Positions 1 to 12,367 of a stretch of DNA of 64,000 bases are shown piece after piece. The notes beneath the pieces are model-generated. The model was not told where the DNA came from and searched no databases. It was given only the letters and a program-made list of their open reading frames with translations. Both the position numbers and the translations under genes were made by a program. Within the stretch, counting starts at the first letter, position 1; each line of letters begins with the position of its first letter. Source of the stretch: Diospyros lotus (Eukaryota > Streptophyta > Magnoliopsida > Ericales > Ebenaceae); NCBI RefSeq assembly GCF_014633365.1, contig NC_068350.1:5224501-5288500 (forward strand), written 5' to 3'.

Positions 1-1066
1 CATACAGATGTAGTACAACTTCAAGAACAAACATTGCTGGATGTATATTTCAAGATTTGTTTGTGTCATGGAATCTTCAAGGAAGCAATGACTGCTGAAA
101 ATAATTAATACAACTAACCAATTTCCCAGACCCATTCAACGTCTAGATTACCACCAACATCAACAAATCACCCTTAGCACTTGAAATTCTAGTATCTATT
201 TTAAAGATATAAACTATGATATCTTGATAAGCTTTACCTCGACACTTAAATTTCATTATCTATTTTAAGGATAAAACTATGAAAACTTGATAAGCTTCGC
301 CTCAGCTTTTCTGGAACCTGATTATAGTATCAAGTCAACTTAGAAAACATACCAACATATACAGGGCCAGTTACCCAGTTACTTCAGCAAGTTTGGTGAG
401 ACACACACACACTCTTTTCTTTTGTTTGTTTATTTTTTATGACAAATATGTAAGAAAATTAAGAGCCTTAAAGGGGTGAACCCTATGCAAATAAATCATG
501 CTCAGGCTCAGCCAGGCAGAAAAGACCTCTATATTACATAGGTGGCTATATTCCAAAGGCCAAAAATGAGTGTAGGAGTCATTCATATTAGCAATTGTTG
601 TACACCTCCAAGCCCCCAACAACATGCTTCAATGGAGTCTAATAACCAAAACTGATTCAACCTCTCTAACAATATTATCGACTTTTTTTTTTTTTTTTCC
701 TTTAGCAATATTTGTTAATAAACCCTTAGTTTTCTTGTTTTGCCAATATCATACCGAAACTTTGGCCCAGCTACTTGCTGGTTCAAAGCACCAATCCAAT
801 AGATCTCTATAGATGGAGTAATAACCTAGACAAAAGAGTTTCAGGTGCAAAACCACTTGTTACAAAGATGCAGAATCTTGCCAGTATTCTGGCTCCTTCG
901 TTAATCCTAAAAATTTTCTTTTTTAAGTTAAGAATAAATAATTTCAGAAAAGAATCATTGCCTGTAATGCATAAGTTACAATGTGCCAATATACCCATTA
1001 AACCAGAATGAGGAGGGTTGTGTTAGGTAGCCGACAGCCAACGTAAAACTTAGTTGGATTCAAAAC

Positions 1067-4000
1067 ATGAACTCTAGACAAATTATGAAAAAACGTTTGG
1101 GCGTGGGCGTAACCCTTCATAGCGACGCGCTACACTGTCCGCGTGTAGTGTCAAGTGAGCTAAGGCCGCTACATCGGTGCCCGGATGTAGTGACAAATGA
1201 GCAAGGGTTCCCGCATTTGCTTGGACGGATGTGGGTAAAGAAGTTAGTCCAACATCAAAATCAAAACCAAAAACAAAATCAAAACCAAAACCAAAAACAA
1301 AATCAAAAAGAAAATCAAATTCAAAGTCAAAGCCAAAAACAAAATCATAGATTAAGGATTGGGTCATGGAACATAAGAACATTAACAGGCAAAGCTATGG
1401 AAGTGGTAGATGTGATGATTAGGAGAAAGATTAATATTATGTGCCTTCGAGAGACGAGATGGGTAGGGAAAAAAGCAAAAACTTTGTCAGAAAATGGATA
1501 TAAAATATGGTACACAAGAAATGATCGAGCAAAAAATGGAGTGGGGATCATTGTGGATAAAATCTTAGTAGATGAGGTAGTGGATGTAAAGAGAATAGGG
1601 GATAGGATTATTATGGTGAAGGTTATTCTAGGAAGAATGACTATGAATATCTTTAGTACATATGCACCACAAGCAGGGTTAGGTGAGGAGATAAAAGCAA
1701 AATTCTGGGAGGACCTAGAGGGACTCATACAAATGATACCAAGAGAAAAGAAAGTGATTATAGGAGGTGACTTAAATGGTCACGTGGGTAGAGACGGAAA
1801 CGACTATAGAGAGGTACATGGAGGGTATGGATTCGGGGAAATTAATAATGAGGGTAAGTCTATTCTAGATTTTGCAATTGCATATGGACTCATCATAACC
1901 AATATTAGGTTCAAAAAACGGGACGAACACTTAATCACATATAAAAATGTCACATCAAGCACCCAAATAGATTACTTCCTCATGAGACAAGAGGATCGGG
2001 TATGTTGTAGGGATTGTAAGGTGATACCTGGAGAGTATTTGACTACTCAACATAGACTTCTAGTACTTGACGTCCAAGTAAGAAATTGGAAGAAAAAAAA
2101 TCACATAAAACAAAATCCAAAAATCAGGTGGTGGGATTTAAAAGGGGAGAAACAACTAATCTTCAAAGAAAAATTAAGGGGTAGAAGAGAATGGAATGGA
2201 GAAGGACAAACAAACCAAATGTGGAGAGAAATGGCTAATGCCCTGAGAAACACAGCAAAGGTAGTGCTTGGAGAGACAAATGGTAGAGCCCTTAACCTTA
2301 AGGAGTCTTGGTGGTGGAATGAAGAAGTGCAATTGAAAATTAAAAATAAGAAAAATTGCTATAAGGCTGTATATCAGTGCAACAATGAAGAAAATCAAAA
2401 AAATTATAAAGAATCAAAAAAGACAGCAAAAAAAGCTGTTAGTGAAGCAAGGTCAAAAGCATATGCGAATCTATATAAACGACTTGATACAAAAGATGGA
2501 GAAAGAGATATATATAAATCAGCTAAAGCAAGAGAAAGAAAAATAAGGGATTTAAATCAAGTGAAATGCATAAAAGATGAAAATCAAAATGTATTAGTGA
2601 ATGAGGGAGCGATTAAGGAGAGATGGAAGGAGTATTTCACAAAATTATTCAATGATGATGGCGACACAAGAGTTAGGTTGGGACATTTTAGTAACTCCGA
2701 AGGGAACATGAGCTATACATTTTATCGACGCATAAATCCAAATGAAATAAGGCAAGCATTAAAAAAGATGAAAAATCATAAGGCGGTGGGACCGAATAAT
2801 ATACCAATAGAAGCATGGAAATGCATGGGAGAAGAGGGTATCTCTTGGCTAACGAAATTATTTAACGCGATTCTTAAATAAAAAAAGATGCCAGATGAGT
2901 AGAGGAAGAGTACTTTGGTCCCTATATATAAGAACAAATGAGATGTTCAAAACTGTGAAAATTACAGAGAAATTAAGTTAATGAGCCATACCATGAAACT
3001 CTGGGAAAGAGTAATAGAGCAGAGGCTCAGAAAAGAAACAGAGATCTTAGAAAATTAGTTTGGTTTCATGCCCGGTAGGTCAACAATGGAAGCTATATAC
3101 CTACTGAGACGCCTAATGGAAAGGTATCGGGATCATTAGAAGGACCTACATTTGGTGTTTATAGATCTAGAAAAGGCCTATGATAAGGTCCCTAGAGAAG
3201 TATTATGGAAGGTTCTAGAGAAGAAAGGAGTTCGAATAGCCTATATACAAGCCCTTAAAGACATGTATCATGGTGCAGAGACAAGGATCAGAACATGCGG
3301 AGGAGATACTGAACCATTTAAAATTACAATAGGATTGCATCAAGGTTCTGCACTAAGTCCATACTTATTTGCTTTAGTAATGGATGAACTCACTAAAGAT
3401 ATTCAGACAGAGGTGCCATGGTGTATGCTATTTGTAGACGACATAGTGTTGGTGGATGAAACAAAAGAAGGAGTGAACACTAAACTTGAGTTATGGAGAA
3501 ACAATTTAGAATCTAAGGGATTTAAATTAAGCAGAAAGAAAATAGAATATATGGAATGTAAATTTAGTAAGAATACAAGAGTGGAGGATGTTATAATAAA
3601 ATTGGAAGACCAAATCTTACAAAGAAAATACCATTTTCGATATTTGGGATCAATGATTCAAAAAGATGGAGAAATTCACGAGGATGTCACACATAGAATT
3701 AAGTCAGGTTGGCTAAAATGGAGAAATGCATTGAGGGTGTTATGTGATGGTAAAATCCCATTAAAATTGAAAGAAAAATTCTATAGGACAGCTATAAGAC
3801 CATTTTTGTTATACGGCTCAGAATGTTGGGCAATCAAATACCAACATGAGCAAAAGGCGAGTGTAGCGGAGATGAGGATGTTAAGATGGATGTGCGGCTA
3901 TACAAGAAAAGATAAAATTAGAAATAAAGTTATTCGTAATAAGATAGGAGTAGTGCCAATAGAGGAGAAGATGAGAGAGACTAGACTAAGATGGTTTGGT

Positions 4001-4204
4001 CATATGAGAAGGAGACCAAGAGACGCTTCTGTGAGGAGAGTTGATGAAATGGAACAATTAATCAAAAAAAGAGGTAGAGGCAGACCTAAGAAGACTTTGA
4101 GGGAGACATTAAAATTTGATATGAAGTGTATGGATCTCAATGAAGATATGACAAAAGATAGAAATACATGGAAGTCTAGAATTCATGTAGCCGACCTCAC
4201 ATAG
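1067..4204 (+). pseudogene. LINE ORF: endonuclease plus reverse transcriptase, broken by nonsense codons
   Basis: One frame (1067 to 4204, no frameshift) is cut by stops. The 604-residue first part has a Gln/Asn-rich tract (about residues 63-94, from a CAAAAC/CAAAAT-like repeat at 1251-1348), then an endonuclease domain with SWNIRT, RETRW, STYAPQ, GGDLNGHVG, QIDYFL and a terminal TTQHR. A basic linker and the start of the reverse transcriptase follow. The frame stops at TAA 2879-2881. Further stops come at about 2900 (TAG), 2939 (TGA, where copy B has GGA), 3056 (TAG, where copy B has CAG) and 3137 (TAG). The open 3152-4204 part has [30 protein letters not shown] and a catalytic FVDD in place of the usual FADD. 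The end carries the conserved [10 protein letters not shown] region. Not functional as read; resembles plant 'craniofacial development protein 2-like' annotations. Confidence 0.9.
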
Positions 4205-4252
4205 TGGAATAAAGGCTGGATATGTTGTTGTTGTTGTTGTTGTTATTAGACA
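1075..4252 (+). mobile_element. RTE-type LINE retrotransposon, copy A (near full length, defective)
   Basis: A single long reading frame encodes an apurinic-type endonuclease followed by reverse transcriptase, with no LTRs. It ends not in poly(A) but in a short (TTG)n run at 4224-4245, as RTE-clade LINEs do. The left end is uncertain. TAGACA at 1075-1080 recurs at 4247-4252, just past the (TTG)n run, and may be the remnant of an imperfect target-site duplication. The element lies antisense to the aspartic protease gene that hosts it. Copy B at 53351-56409 is closely similar along most of its length, so this family was active fairly recently. Confidence 0.9.
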
Positions 4253-5131
4253 GATGAAGCTACCTCAACCTTAGTACACCATCCTTTACATGAACACTCT
4301 CCAAGTTTACAAATGAACAAGTGTTACATTAAAAAATTGAGAACTAAGATGGAAACTGGAAAGCCAGGTTAGTATCCTCTCCATAAGGGGCCAGTGTGAA
4401 AAAGGACTCTTAAGATGGTTTAGATAAAACAACACAAGCCTCAATCCGCCTAAGTGGGTTAAAGATAGTTTAGATAATAAGAAAACAGTTTGGTAGCAAA
4501 TATAATTGGAAAGAAAACTAGCAAACCATGCGGGGTATAAATAAGTGGGTATGACAAGAATAATGGAAATAAATAAAGATCAACATAGAAAATAATGGTA
4601 AAAGAATTTAAAAGAGGCTATCAGTTAATCAAGTATAACATACTTTCAATAGTACTGGTAGTAGGATTTACTAAAACAAACAAGTGTTAATCGACCCCAA
4701 CATATACAGCAAAGCACTTGTAATCTATAAGCAAATTTGAACAAAGTGCTATGAGTAGCCGAAGGAGAAAAAATAAAGTAAAATCATAAAGACTTCAATG
4801 GACATGTGGACAATTGAGTAGAGTTTACAGAATATGTATAGTGTAAAGTACACTTGGATAGAATCATAAACATAGGAATTTGACCTAAGAACTAAGTTCT
4901 AGCCTGTCAAATTGTTTGGACGCTGTTATCACAAACTGCTAACTGTAACCTATATAACATGCAAATATACATAATATATAGTATTACTAAATACTATACA
5001 TAATATATGTACTGAACTCCTATCTAACATTACCAAATACTAATTTACAAGGATAACCAAAATATCCATAAGAAGGGAAGTACATGTGAGAAGGTAAATT
5101 AGTAGTTAATGGTAAACAAAAGAATACGTAC

Positions 5132-7036
5132 TGTGATGGGACAAGGGGACTATATACGATGCTTGGATGCAAAATCTCACCAAGAACTAATATGCCGCCA
5201 CCATTGCCCTCTCCTTTCAAGCAATGAGAGAACACCTTGGGAGTAATCCCTCGTGATGACAGCTGTGATATGATGGACAAATCCTGTTGACCAAACCCAA
5301 AAATCCCATCAATTGCTCTATCCGATTTGGTTAAGTCGCCTGCTTGATAGGTGCTACACCTGTTTCCAAATTCCAAAACAGCAATCCAAAAACTTTTTAA
5401 GTTCAGCCCACAAAAGAAAAAAATACGAAATTCACATGGGACTAGAGGAACCATAATAAAATGAAGAGAAAGATTGAAGTTACAAGTAGAACAAAACTCT
5501 TGACGTGTTACAGGCCACCGAACATGAAAATTATGAAATACAATCTACCAATACCCATTACAAAGAAAATCCTCCTTTTGTAACTTTCATCCTTCTTCTC
5601 CCAGCAACCATAACAATGTAGAATAGCCAAAGCTAATTAACACCACTCATTTTTACCACAGTTTATAATTTTACTTGTGGATTTTAATTGCTTAAGAGTT
5701 TTTCTCTACATTAAGATTATGGAATGGTTATGTTAACCATGTACCTTATGGGTTTATTAATATAGTTGGGCTTCATATCTAATCCTCCTCACGATCTACT
5801 CCCTCCACCTAATAATCATTTTCCAACCTTGCATTGACACACAGTCATTTTAGTCAATTCGGCTTACCCAAAAACAATTGGAGTGGAAGAGTTAGCTATT
5901 GAAGCAGTCCCCACAATTGTGTCAAAATAAAGCAAATCAGATACATAATAACCAGATGTTCCACTTCCATCTCCATACTGAAACGAATAACCACATTGAT
6001 TACTCTGAGAGGAGCATCCAGCAGTCGCAGGTTGGACTACAGAAGCACATATTGGGTCCGAACAAGAAACTAGAGATGCAGTTGATGAGGTGGCAGCATC
6101 AAAGAAATTGAGCTCAACCTGAAAAACACAGAACAATATCAGTAGGTGGATATATTCTAGATTATAATTTGCAAAATCAAATGAACAAATACTCACACCA
6201 AGTTCGCTTGACTGGGGACAATTGGTGCAGGAGCTACAAGTAACCCACAGGATGTCACTTCCAGTATCAATCTGCACATTAAATTCCTTTGGTGGAGAGC
6301 CTAGTTTAACTTTGGTAAAATAAAGCCTGCAATAAGACCAAAAACCCCCAACCTTAGAATAGACTCAATAGGAGTCCACGCTATATATAAATTATCAACT
6401 AATATGAAACCTATTGATCCAAATATTTGAAGTATGTCCTGGGAAAATAAAAATCAGAATAACTAACTTTGGGAAGACCCAGACAAGAAAAATAAACAAG
6501 TGTACAAGAGCTGAAGAATATAGTCAACCGACTCAATGCACATGTTTTTAAAATGATACACGCCAGATCTTGCCCGGTAAAGCTGGTATCGGAACAAAAA
6601 TTAAAGAAGACGATGACCAAAACTAACACCATAAATCTAACAATAACCAAAAGAAGAAACAGCAGCTAGAGCCAATGATACAATCAAGACATACTAAAAA
6701 TACATATACACATTTCGTAGTAGCAAAGTCACACACTGTTGGTACCTAACATGAAAGAGAGAAAGAGACGCTCAATGGATTACGATAGTACTACCCGAAA
6801 AGGTAGGGATCCGAGCTACCGGCGACTGTGAAATCGACCACTCCGCTGACAACACCTTGCAACATTCTGGCGTGCCTCGCACGGTCCCGAGCTCGGAGGG
6901 CCTCCAACTCCACTCTCTGGTTGGCCGGAAAAACCCTTTCGAGCGTGAGCAGATTCGGCGGCGTAAAGCCGCTGCAGTAGACAGCCGCCGCCTCAAAGAA
7001 CGCCAAGATCAGGAGGAACTCGGCCACCCCCGGCAT
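5132..7036 (-). CDS. A1 family aspartic protease (5' part; four exons visible)
   Basis: Secreted or vacuolar pepsin-type (A1) protease with two catalytic Asp motifs in the complete family; only the first lies in the window. Exons on the minus strand: 7036-6795, 6326-6197, 6118-5868 and 5359-5132, all with GT..AG junctions that keep phase. The ATG at 7036 opens a hydrophobic signal peptide ([18 protein letters not shown]). A prosegment-like stretch rich in Arg ([16 protein letters not shown]) follows. Exon 2 carries [15 protein letters not shown] and the active site [12 protein letters not shown]. Exon 3 holds the conserved Cys cluster and the flap region [15 protein letters not shown]. Exon 4 has [18 protein letters not shown] and [19 protein letters not shown]. 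The reading frame is intact. Resembles the Arabidopsis group annotated as aspartyl protease family protein 2-like or AT5G22850-like. The C-terminal half, with the second active-site Asp, is off the left end. Confidence 0.9.
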
Positions 7037-7146
7037 CGCCAGCGCTCCGGCAAGACCTGCGCCCCTCCACCGCCCCCGCGAATTGTGCGCCGCTTCTCTC
7101 TTTCTCTAAGTGTTTATGCGCCTCTGCTGCTTCTGCGCATTATTTG

Positions 7147-7786
7147 AAACCGCGTAATGAGAGAATAATAGCGCCCTTAGCGGCCAAATTTGAGGCCTCT
7201 CGAGAAAGCAAAAGGACCAGACAGAAACGGCCTGACTGCACATATGCATATACATGTTATATGCATAATTATATAGATAAAAGAGAGAGAGACGACAGTG
7301 AATAGAGGCTTTCTTTTATTTTTGTTTGATGTTTGTTTACCTTTTCTGCCGGCGCTGCGCCTCGGGTTTGATTATTGTGAAATAATTTTTCCCTTTTTTA
7401 ACAATTATTATTAAGAAAATGTTTACTAAAGCCTCCGTTTTTCATTTACAATAATTTAAAGTTTATTACCGCTTCATTTAATAATAAAAAAATAATATTA
7501 TTAATCAAAATAAAATCGAATAAAATCGTGCTGAAATATTGATTCTATTCTCCAAAAAAAAAAAAAAAAATCCGACTATAAATCAAACTGAAGTGCACCA
7601 CTTTTCTAATTTACCAAACTAAATCAAAAGTGAAGCGCTCGGTTCAGTTCGATTCACTAAAATAAATGGGTATCTGCGGGATAAAAATGAAACATAGGTG
7701 GCGAAAGGGACTGGCATGACGGAAGATGGTCGAATGGGTGGTTATGTGGCGGACTACCTGGTGGTGACGATGTACACGCCGGATAA
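7147..7786. other. Upstream region of the aspartic protease gene
   Basis: The stretch just right of the protease start codon is GC-rich and becomes AT-rich by 7400. It should hold the minus-strand promoter and leader. No convincing TATA box was fixed. A poly(A) run lies at 7554-7570. No other gene is seen. Confidence 0.4.
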
Positions 7787-8554
7787 GAGCAGCTCCAATG
7801 GAGCACCAATTGCAGCGCCAATTACAAATTGACGCTGAAAGTGTCTCCAATGAAGACACCAAAATAGTGTTGGGCACAATTTTTAATAATCAAATTTGGT
7901 GTTGACTGAATAGTATAACACCAAATCTGGTGTTACACTATTCACCAACACCAAATTTTCTTTTTCATTTTATTCCCAATTTTACCCATCTTTGTATAAC
8001 TTCAAAATAACTTATTCCCTTTGTATCCTTTATCATTTTTATTATATTTGTATATTTTGATTAATAATTAAAAATATAAATTAGATTATCATAAAATATA
8101 TATACCGATGAAAATATTTCATTAAGATCTATAAAATGAGTATAATATTGAATATATTTTAAAATAGTTTCTTTGATTTAAAATATTAGTTGAAAAATGA
8201 GATGGTAAATAATTAAGTAGATAAACAATTAATTTGATAAAAGTTATGTGAAAATAATTAATTAAAAATTTAGTAAAGAAATTAATTAGAATAACATATT
8301 TTGAAAAAAATTTAAAAAATTATGACTATCATTTTTAATTTTTTTTATAAAATATGACTAATTATTTTTAATTATATTATACTATTAATATTTATTAAAT
8401 ACTTATTTATAAAATATTCTTTAAAGATTATTTTTTACACCAATTTAGTGTCCAACATCGAAGATAACACCAAAATAGTGTTAAAATATTTAGTGTAATT
8501 TATTGTTGTACACCAAATTAGCGCCCAATTTGGTGTCCAACATTGGAGATGCTT
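7787..8554. mobile_element. Tourist-like (PIF/Harbinger-type) non-autonomous element
   Basis: Left end GAGCAGCTCCAATG and right end CATTGGAGATGCTT are inverted copies with two mismatches. They are flanked by TAA at 7784-7786 and TAA at 8555-8557, the 3-bp target duplication expected of PIF/Harbinger elements. Similarity between the arms continues inward (ACACCAAATTGGGCGC-like motifs), and CACCAAAT/ATTTGGTG boxes recur inside both arms. The roughly 770-bp body is AT-rich and has no transposase. Family assignment rests on ends and TSD only. Confidence 0.7.
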
Positions 8555-8557
8555 TAA

Positions 8558-11289
8558 GTGGCGGACAATGATAGTCGACGGCTGGGGCAATGGCAACGGA
8601 CTGGCTACGGCTAAGGCTAAGGCCGAGCCAGAGTGGGTGCGTGGCAGTGGCCGTGCAGTCTGTACTCTGTAGAGAAGAAGACAGAAGAGAAGTTCCCTCC
8701 TCCCTCTTACGAAGACAAATATTAATAAAAAAGATGTTTAATATTATTTTTAACTAAATTATTATATTGTATTCTTCTTTTTGTTTTTTTTGTTTTAATT
8801 AGACAGGACTCCCACCACCGCTCCCCGAGCCCGAGGCCAGGGGTCTGTGAAAAGTCAGAAAAAGGCCTTCCAAGATTGGGGACATAATCTTTCTGAAAAG
8901 GGTAATTTTGACCATACGGCGGAACCGTAAAGCCTGGACTGCTGCGTAGTCCACACGCTTGACCTGGACAATTGAATTGGCAACCAAATTTGGTTCCAAA
9001 AATAAATTTATTTTCAGTCAAATTTCATGTGTGCTTGAGGTTATTCTTAAATACATTTTTTTAAGATTTTTTTTAATTTTTTTTTTTCAAGGACACCACT
9101 CCCCGTGTACTCTATTTTTATAAATAATGTTTTCTTATTTAATTTTCTTGATTTCGGGTTTTTCTCACCAAGAGCGCGTGGATGCACGCGCTTCCATTCG
9201 GATATGGGTAAAACATCTCCCATCAAAAGAAGAGAAGAAAATAAGCAAGCGGGACCCAGTGGCGTTGGCAGGCAAAATTGAGCCGTTGCGTTGATATCAC
9301 GTTGTCACAAGACCACGTCCCACGTCTACGTACTGCTGACAAAAACCAATTTTTTTACTTTTCACTCGCAATATTATTTACTGTTTTTTTTTTTTTGGGG
9401 GGGGGGGGGGGGGTGTAAAACGTAGATTTTAGGGTTTAAAAAAATTAGTTATATATATAAAATAAAATAAATATTAAATTAAAACTTATTTGGTCGCGTT
9501 TGATAATTATAAATGATTTTTAATTTTTAGACATAATTTTAAATAAAACAAACATATATGTAGTGATAAAATTATTTGATAAATTAATTATTCTTACAAA
9601 ATTATAAATTCAAAATCCGTTAACATAACCAATTTTTTCATTTTAAAGTTTCCTGTTATTAAACAACTTACAACCCTTTTATGATCAAGTCGACTTATTT
9701 TTTACTAAATTTATATATTGATCATACAATCGATTTTACTCACTAAATAAATTAATGTATAGTTTGTCTAATGTTTATTATCATTATTAATATCAACAAA
9801 AGCTAAATCTCATATTAATAAACCAAATATTTACATGGGTTAACTACATTAGCTAAAGACTTATTTAATATATAGATAATATTTGAGAATCAACTCATTT
9901 TATAAGCCTCACTTGATCTCGATGCGCTTACTTGATTTTGATGTTTCACAAAGTTCTCATTTAGGCCGAATAAAGGAGCATGGACTTGCAAGCAAATTGA
10001 TCGTATTCAAGATTGAATTTTTATGTTAATCAAGATTATCGTTGTGAATTTAACAATGTAGCTTGAATTTTAATAACTCAAAATAAAGAATTTATTTTAA
10101 ATATTAGAAAAACTGTCCATAAGTGTAATTTAATTCCTCCAAGTTATTTGAGGACAATAACTCATAAATATTGTCTAATAAAAAAACTTAATTTTAACCA
10201 AAAACAATTATATATTTACATAGTTACAGAATAAACATTCATTTTCAGTATCAATTTTAAGTTATTTTTAACTCTCGAACCCATTTATATAATTTTATAT
10301 ATTCAAACATTAGAATGATTTTTCAATCAATCTTAGAAGTCTTTTATAATTTTTCAACACATTTGATCTCAAATTAAAGTTTATTACCATCTAATGCATC
10401 TCATTTACCTTTAATGTAAATATAATGATAATTGAATGTACCTTTTTATTCACGTGACAAACTCATTACTAATTCTATTTATTTATTGTTGAGTCACGTA
10501 AGGTGGGTTTGTGGATGTTAATCTTCTACGATTTGCTTTTGTTCCGAAGACAACCTTGACTTGGAAAGGGTCCAATATTGGACCATTGGCCTTCAATTTG
10601 GTTGTGGAGATGGAAAGTTCAGTTCGATGGTGACGCAGATGGGGCACAAAGGTCATCAATATTATATTCAATATTGTTTCGTTAATCATTAGATTTAAGA
10701 AGATGCTAGGAAACTTCTTCTTCCATCCATCCTTGGATGGTTCATGAATCATGCATTCAATTTCTTAGATACCCACCAAATTCAAAATGATTCATCCATG
10801 TGCCATGCTACTGTGATCATTGCTACACCCCCTGTCACGTTTAGCCCCTATACACTTTTACCATTAATTATTAGGAAAAATGTTTGGGGATGCAATGGGT
10901 GGGGGGGTTTACCCAATTTAGTAAATTTTTTTAGTTATTTTTAATATTTAAAATCTAATATTCTTTTAAATTAATGAGAAATCGTCACCTCATTGAATTT
11001 GAAAACATAGTACATTATTGTAAGTAGTTTATTAATTATTAATGATTGACTTACCCATTGGTAGAAGACCATCCAACTTTGACAGCAACCCAACATCAAT
11101 AGCCAACTAACATGGGTCTGGCCTCCGGTTGATCAATAATTTTTTTAAGTAGAAAATTATATATATATATTTTGATAACCCGAATTGGTTTTTCTTATCC
11201 TATTAATTTTCATTTGACGCTAAGGTTACTTTAAGATTTATTTTTCATCGAAGCATAGGACAAATGTAAAAATATCAAGATTTAAAATA
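8558..11289. other. Intergenic, AT-rich, no gene recognised
   Basis: Contains a GC-richer patch at 8803-8990 with overlapping short minus-strand ORFs that match no family I know. A T13-G17 homopolymer block lies at 9384-9413, followed by AT-rich DNA. No exon structure, RNA gene or terminal-repeat element could be supported here. Confidence 0.5.
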
Positions 11290-12118
11290 AGAAATTATGA
11301 TCTCATGTCCATGTTGGGCATTCTTATATTGCACTACGCAAACCCCCTCCCATCATCACTCAGGTACACTCCCCTTCCCCCCCCCCCCCCCCCCTCCCAA
11401 AAAAAAAAATTATCCCCACAAGCACGCATGCATTTAATTATATATTTTTTAAATATTATTATAAATTATTATTTAAATAAATTATTAATTTTAGCTTGTT
11501 CAGTTATAATTATTTTAATATTTACATTTATAATTATAATTAATAATTTATTTATTTTTTAATCATAATAGAATTTATATATATTTTATGTCTTTTTTTA
11601 ATTATGGATGTAATCGAATTGATTGAATTAGTTAAATTGAATAGATTTTTTTTTTCTAAAATCGAACCAACTCGATCGAATAAATACTCAAATTAAATAG
11701 ATTGAAAAAATAAAAAAAATAAAAATATCGAATTATTTATATTACTCGACACTGACCTAGTTCAATCAATAACAAACTTCAAACCCTTCTAATTAGATCT
11801 CTTCTTTCGTCCCCCCCCCTCTCCCTTTCTAATTAAATCACGTCAAACTCTTTTAAATAATTTGATGTATTCGATTATAATCTTATTTAACGTACATAAT
11901 TAAAAAAACATAAAATATGTATAAATTATGTTATGATTAAAAAAGTAAATAAATTATTAATTATAGTTATAATTGTAATTATTAAAGTAATTGTAAAACA
12001 AATTAGAATTAATAATTTATTTAAATGCATGTATGTGGGGATAAATAATTTGGGGGGTGGGGAGGGGGGCCTGCGTCGGGCAACGTAAAAATGCCTGACG
12101 CGGGCAGAAATCAATTCT
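11290..12118. mobile_element. Long inverted-repeat (foldback or MULE-like) element
   Basis: The segment from about 11290 to 11590 reappears as its reverse complement at about 11900-12118. Shared blocks include GGCATT..TTGC..ACGCA, ATTATCCCCACA..CATGCATTTAA, AAATAAATTATTAATT, and AATCATAA..TTTATA..ATTTTATG. The arms are about 220-280 bp, with several indels and mismatches, around an AT-rich spacer of about 310 bp. The left arm includes an 18-nt C run. No transposase and no sure target duplication are seen, so the superfamily is open; Mutator-like elements have long arms of this sort. Confidence 0.7.
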
Positions 12119-12367
12119 GTTAAGACAAGTTTAGCAAAACATAATCATGCTAGAATTGGCATAATAAAAATATAAAAATATATTAATAAAAAATTTCATT
12201 TCTGGAATATCCCCGACCTCGACTGACAAAACACAAGGGGTCCAATAAGATAGTCGCACCGTCATCTCACGGTCCAAAATACGCCACGTCAAAACGACAC
12301 CGTTTCTTAGAAAACCATAAAATTCCCCCTCGTTCCCTCTCCCCTTCTCTGTGCTTCTGCGACTGCC

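Larger units (their letters stand above)
1..5131 (-). other. Large intron 4 of the aspartic protease gene, with a nested LINE
   Basis: After the exon that ends at 5132 with a GT donor (gtacgt), no further aspartic protease exon can be found down to position 1. The next conserved block of the family (the substrate-binding and second Asp region) is missing from both 4250-5130 and 1-1060. I infer that the intron is longer than 5.1 kb and that the 3' half of the gene lies left of the window. The flanks 1-1066 and 4250-5131 are AT-rich and hold only short chance ORFs. The LINE at about 1075-4245 lies inside it, antisense to the gene. The alternative is that the gene is truncated here. Confidence 0.6.

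Noticed and set aside
437..1011. Short ORFs on both strands near the left edge
   Set aside because: No domain, no splice context and AT-rich composition; probably chance frames in an intron.
8722..9021. Overlapping minus-strand ORFs of 66 and 99 codons in a GC-richer patch
   Set aside because: Protein-like composition but no family recognised and two frames are equally open; too weak to call.
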